Below, piece by piece: positions 14,305 through 15,932 of a stretch of DNA of 15,932 nt. Positions within the stretch are counted from its first letter, which is position 1, and each line of letters starts with the position of its first letter. Under the pieces are notes generated by a model that was not told the origin of the DNA, searched no databases, and was given only the letters and a program-made list of their open reading frames with translations. The position numbers were made by a program, and so were the translations under genes. The stretch is taken from assembly GCA_003170375.1 (NCBI GenBank), contig PMZN01000007.1, positions 1-15,932 on the forward strand, in the 5' to 3' direction. The DNA is from Acidimicrobiaceae bacterium (GTDB taxonomy: Bacteria; Actinomycetota; Acidimicrobiia; Acidimicrobiales; Bog-793).

Positions 14305-14372
14305 CGGCCAAGCGTCGACTGACTGCCTGAGCCGGGAATGAAAGGAAGCTGGGAACCGGCTGTGAGTCCGCC

Positions 14373-14394
14373 GGCCGGTGCCCGGTCGCCGGCC
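14373..14394. terminator. GC hairpin in the glnE-reductase gap
   Basis: GGCCGG (14373-14378) and CCGGCC (14389-14394) form a perfect 6-bp stem with a 10-base loop. It lies in the 153-base gap downstream of the glnE stop and upstream of the reductase start. It may end glnE transcription and separate the two units. There is no T-run; CCGG-type inverted repeats are frequent at this GC content. Confidence 0.3.
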
Positions 14395-14457
14395 CGCCAC
14401 TGGTGCTCGGACGTCCGTTTTCAGGCGCGGATCCGCCGATCGGTCAGCGGTCGGTCC

Positions 14458-15932
14458 TCATAGGCCGTAGAAGACGCGCTCGACCACCTTGCGGCTGCGC
14501 CTGGTCACCCGGCGGTAGGACTCGCGCAGCTCGGTCGGAGTGGTGCCGAGACTTCTCGCGAGACGCGATTGGAGCTGGGGCTGGCGCGGCATCGCGTCCG
14601 CCCCGCTTCCGACCACCCCTCCCGCGCCGGCGACGTAGCTCCCCACGAGGTGCCAACGGTTCCTCGTCCTTGCGCAGAAACCGTAGGCCTCCCTAAGTGC
14701 GCCCGCGTCCGTCGCGTCGAGCGCTCCGGCACGCTCGAGGAGGTCCAACGCGTCGCGGGTCCCGGTGGCCCTCGTGCCGGTCCGGAGCTGGAGGAGCTGT
14801 GCGGTCCACTCAACGTCCGCGAGCGAGCCACGGCCGAGCTTCAGGTGGAATTGGGGATCGTCGCTCGGCGGGATCCGCTCCCGTTCGATCCGTGCCTTCA
14901 TTCTCCGTATCTCCCGCTCGGCGGTCTCGTCGAGCGGCGAGGACCACACTGCTTGGTCCGCCAGTGCCACGAAGCGTTCGACGACAGCTTCATTGCCTGC
15001 AACCGGCCGGGCGCGCAGGAGAGCCTGACGCTCCCACGTCTCGCCCCAACGCCGGTGGTACCGCTCGAAAGCGTCGAGGCTTCGAGCGAGCGGGCCCTGC
15101 CTGCCCTCCGGGCGGAGCGAAGCATCGATCCGGACGATCCCCTCAGCGGGTGTCGACCCGTTGCAGAGCCGGAAGAGCGCCGATGCCGCATGTTCTGCGG
15201 CCTGCATGTCGGAAGCAGTCGTCCCCTCGTATACGAGCAGCACGTCGAGGTCGCTGCCGTAAGCGATCTCCGCTCCGCCGAAACTCCCCATCCCGATCAC
15301 AGCCATCGGCACGCCGGGTGCAACGGCGTGGAGGCCGGCCGCGACGACCGCTGCCCCGAGATTGGCGAGGGCGCGCCCGGTCTCGTGGAGACTCGAGAGG
15401 TCGAGGAGATCCCGGGCCGCGATCCGCACAGTTTCGGTCTCGAAGAAATGCCGGAGCGCGCCCGGCCGCCTGTACGGCCCCTGATCCGCAGCGATCATGG
15501 CATTTTGGACGAGCTCGTCGGGCTCGAGGGCGGTAAGGGCGGCCCTGTCGTCGAGAAGCTCCACGAAATCGGGGTGCCGGGCGATTATCTCGCCGAGCCG
15601 TCGGCTCGTTCCCAGGAGCAGGCAGAGGCGCCGGGCGACCTCAGGCGACTCCCGGAACGCCGTCACGAGCAGGTCGCGCCGATGCGGGGCGCCGGCAAGG
15701 GTTCGAAGCCCGACAAGACCCTGGTCGGGATCGGGCGACTCTGAGAGCCAGTCGAGCAGGAGCGGCAGCAGCTGCTGCATGAGCCTCGAGGAACGGGTCA
15801 GGCCTCGTGTGAGCTCGCTCAGGGCTTGGCGGGTCCGGTCGGCGTCGGCGAAGCCGAAGGCGGCAAGCCGCTCCTCGGCGGCATCCGACGCGAAGAGGTG
15901 CTCGCCCGCTGCTTGATCGTCGTGGCGAGGAG
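14458..15932 (-). CDS. glnE: Glutamine synthetase adenylyltransferase GlnE, partial (C-terminal half)
   Basis: The visible part has 490 residues. The frame is open through the right edge of the window, so the N-terminal half lies outside. It begins near AAFGFADADRTRQALSELTR, then LLPLLLDWLSESPDPDQGL, which matches the linker before the second nucleotidyltransferase domain of GlnE. The catalytic motif GMGSFGGAEIAYGSDLDVLL (near 15235-15295) carries the Asp-x-Asp metal ligands. HLKLGRGSLADVEWTAQLLQ and the terminal SRKVVERVFYGL are also typical. In E. coli the C-terminal domain adenylylates glutamine synthetase and the N-terminal one removes AMP, so the inactivating half is what is seen here. 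It is a separate function from the flavin operon downstream and is 153 bases from it. No truncation is apparent inside the visible part. Confidence 0.93.
   Translation of the reverse strand, partial: PRHDDQAAGEHLFASDAAEERLAAFGFADADRTRQALSELTRGLTRSSRLMQQLLPLLLDWLSESPDPDQGLVGLRTLAGAPHRRDLLVTAFRESPEVARRLCLLLGTSRRLGEIIARHPDFVELLDDRAALTALEPDELVQNAMIAADQGPYRRPGALRHFFETETVRIAARDLLDLSSLHETGRALANLGAAVVAAGLHAVAPGVPMAVIGMGSFGGAEIAYGSDLDVLLVYEGTTASDMQAAEHAASALFRLCNGSTPAEGIVRIDASLRPEGRQGPLARSLDAFERYHRRWGETWERQALLRARPVAGNEAVVERFVALADQAVWSSPLDETAEREIRRMKARIERERIPPSDDPQFHLKLGRGSLADVEWTAQLLQLRTGTRATGTRDALDLLERAGALDATDAGALREAYGFCARTRNRWHLVGSYVAGAGGVVGSGADAMPRQPQLQSRLARSLGTTPTELRESYRRVTRRSRKVVERVFYGL

Noticed and set aside
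1..15932. Mobile elements, CRISPR arrays, tRNA or rRNA genes
   Set aside because: I found no transposase or integrase motifs, regularly spaced repeats, cloverleaf-like sequences or conserved rRNA blocks by reading; a tRNAscan-SE, Infernal and ISfinder run would be the definitive test.

Overview
The window is high-GC, gene-dense bacterial DNA with short intergenic gaps and frequent GTG/TTG starts. A DUF2510-type protein (a family found mostly in Actinomycetota), an actinobacterial-looking glnE and the general style suggest a chromosomal segment of an actinobacterium, possibly a deep-branching class such as Acidimicrobiia. The phylum is inferred and the class is a guess. I see no rRNA, tRNA, CRISPR array, transposase, integrase or phage gene. 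It reads as ordinary chromosome rather than an island.

Left block (+ strand, 21-5962): an adenosine-specific-kinase family protein (PF04008), a SixA-like histidine phosphatase, then a three-gene ABC-2 exporter of one ATPase and two paralogous permeases. The first permease appears to start at an ATC codon. A probably leaderless two-domain thiosulfate/3-mercaptopyruvate sulfurtransferase and a HAD phosphatase of the beta-phosphoglucomutase type follow. A GC hairpin separates this block from a convergent DUF2254 membrane protein (- strand, 5992-7449).

Middle block (7450-10906): a 252-base divergent intergenic region with a long hairpin and a candidate promoter leads into + strand membrane genes. 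These are two small multi-spanning proteins coupled by an ATGA overlap, a FUSC-type protein (N-terminal membrane bundle and C-terminal helical domain), a LapA/DUF1049-like protein, and a 77-residue DUF4177-like protein coupled to it by another ATGA overlap. None of these has a function that can be read from the sequence alone.

Right block (- strand, 10944-15932): a DUF2510 membrane protein, then an apparent operon read right to left: ferric-reductase-like flavohaem protein, membrane-anchored FMN-binding-domain protein, ApbE (FAD:protein FMN transferase). Together these fit a flavin-based route taking electrons from cytoplasmic NAD(P)H, through two haems, to an FMN covalently attached to the extracytoplasmic protein. 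The last gene is the C-terminal half of glnE, which runs off the right edge.

The points most worth checking are the ATC start, the apparent topology conflict between a signal-less ApbE and its exported substrate, and the uncharacterised membrane-gene group at 7702-10906.
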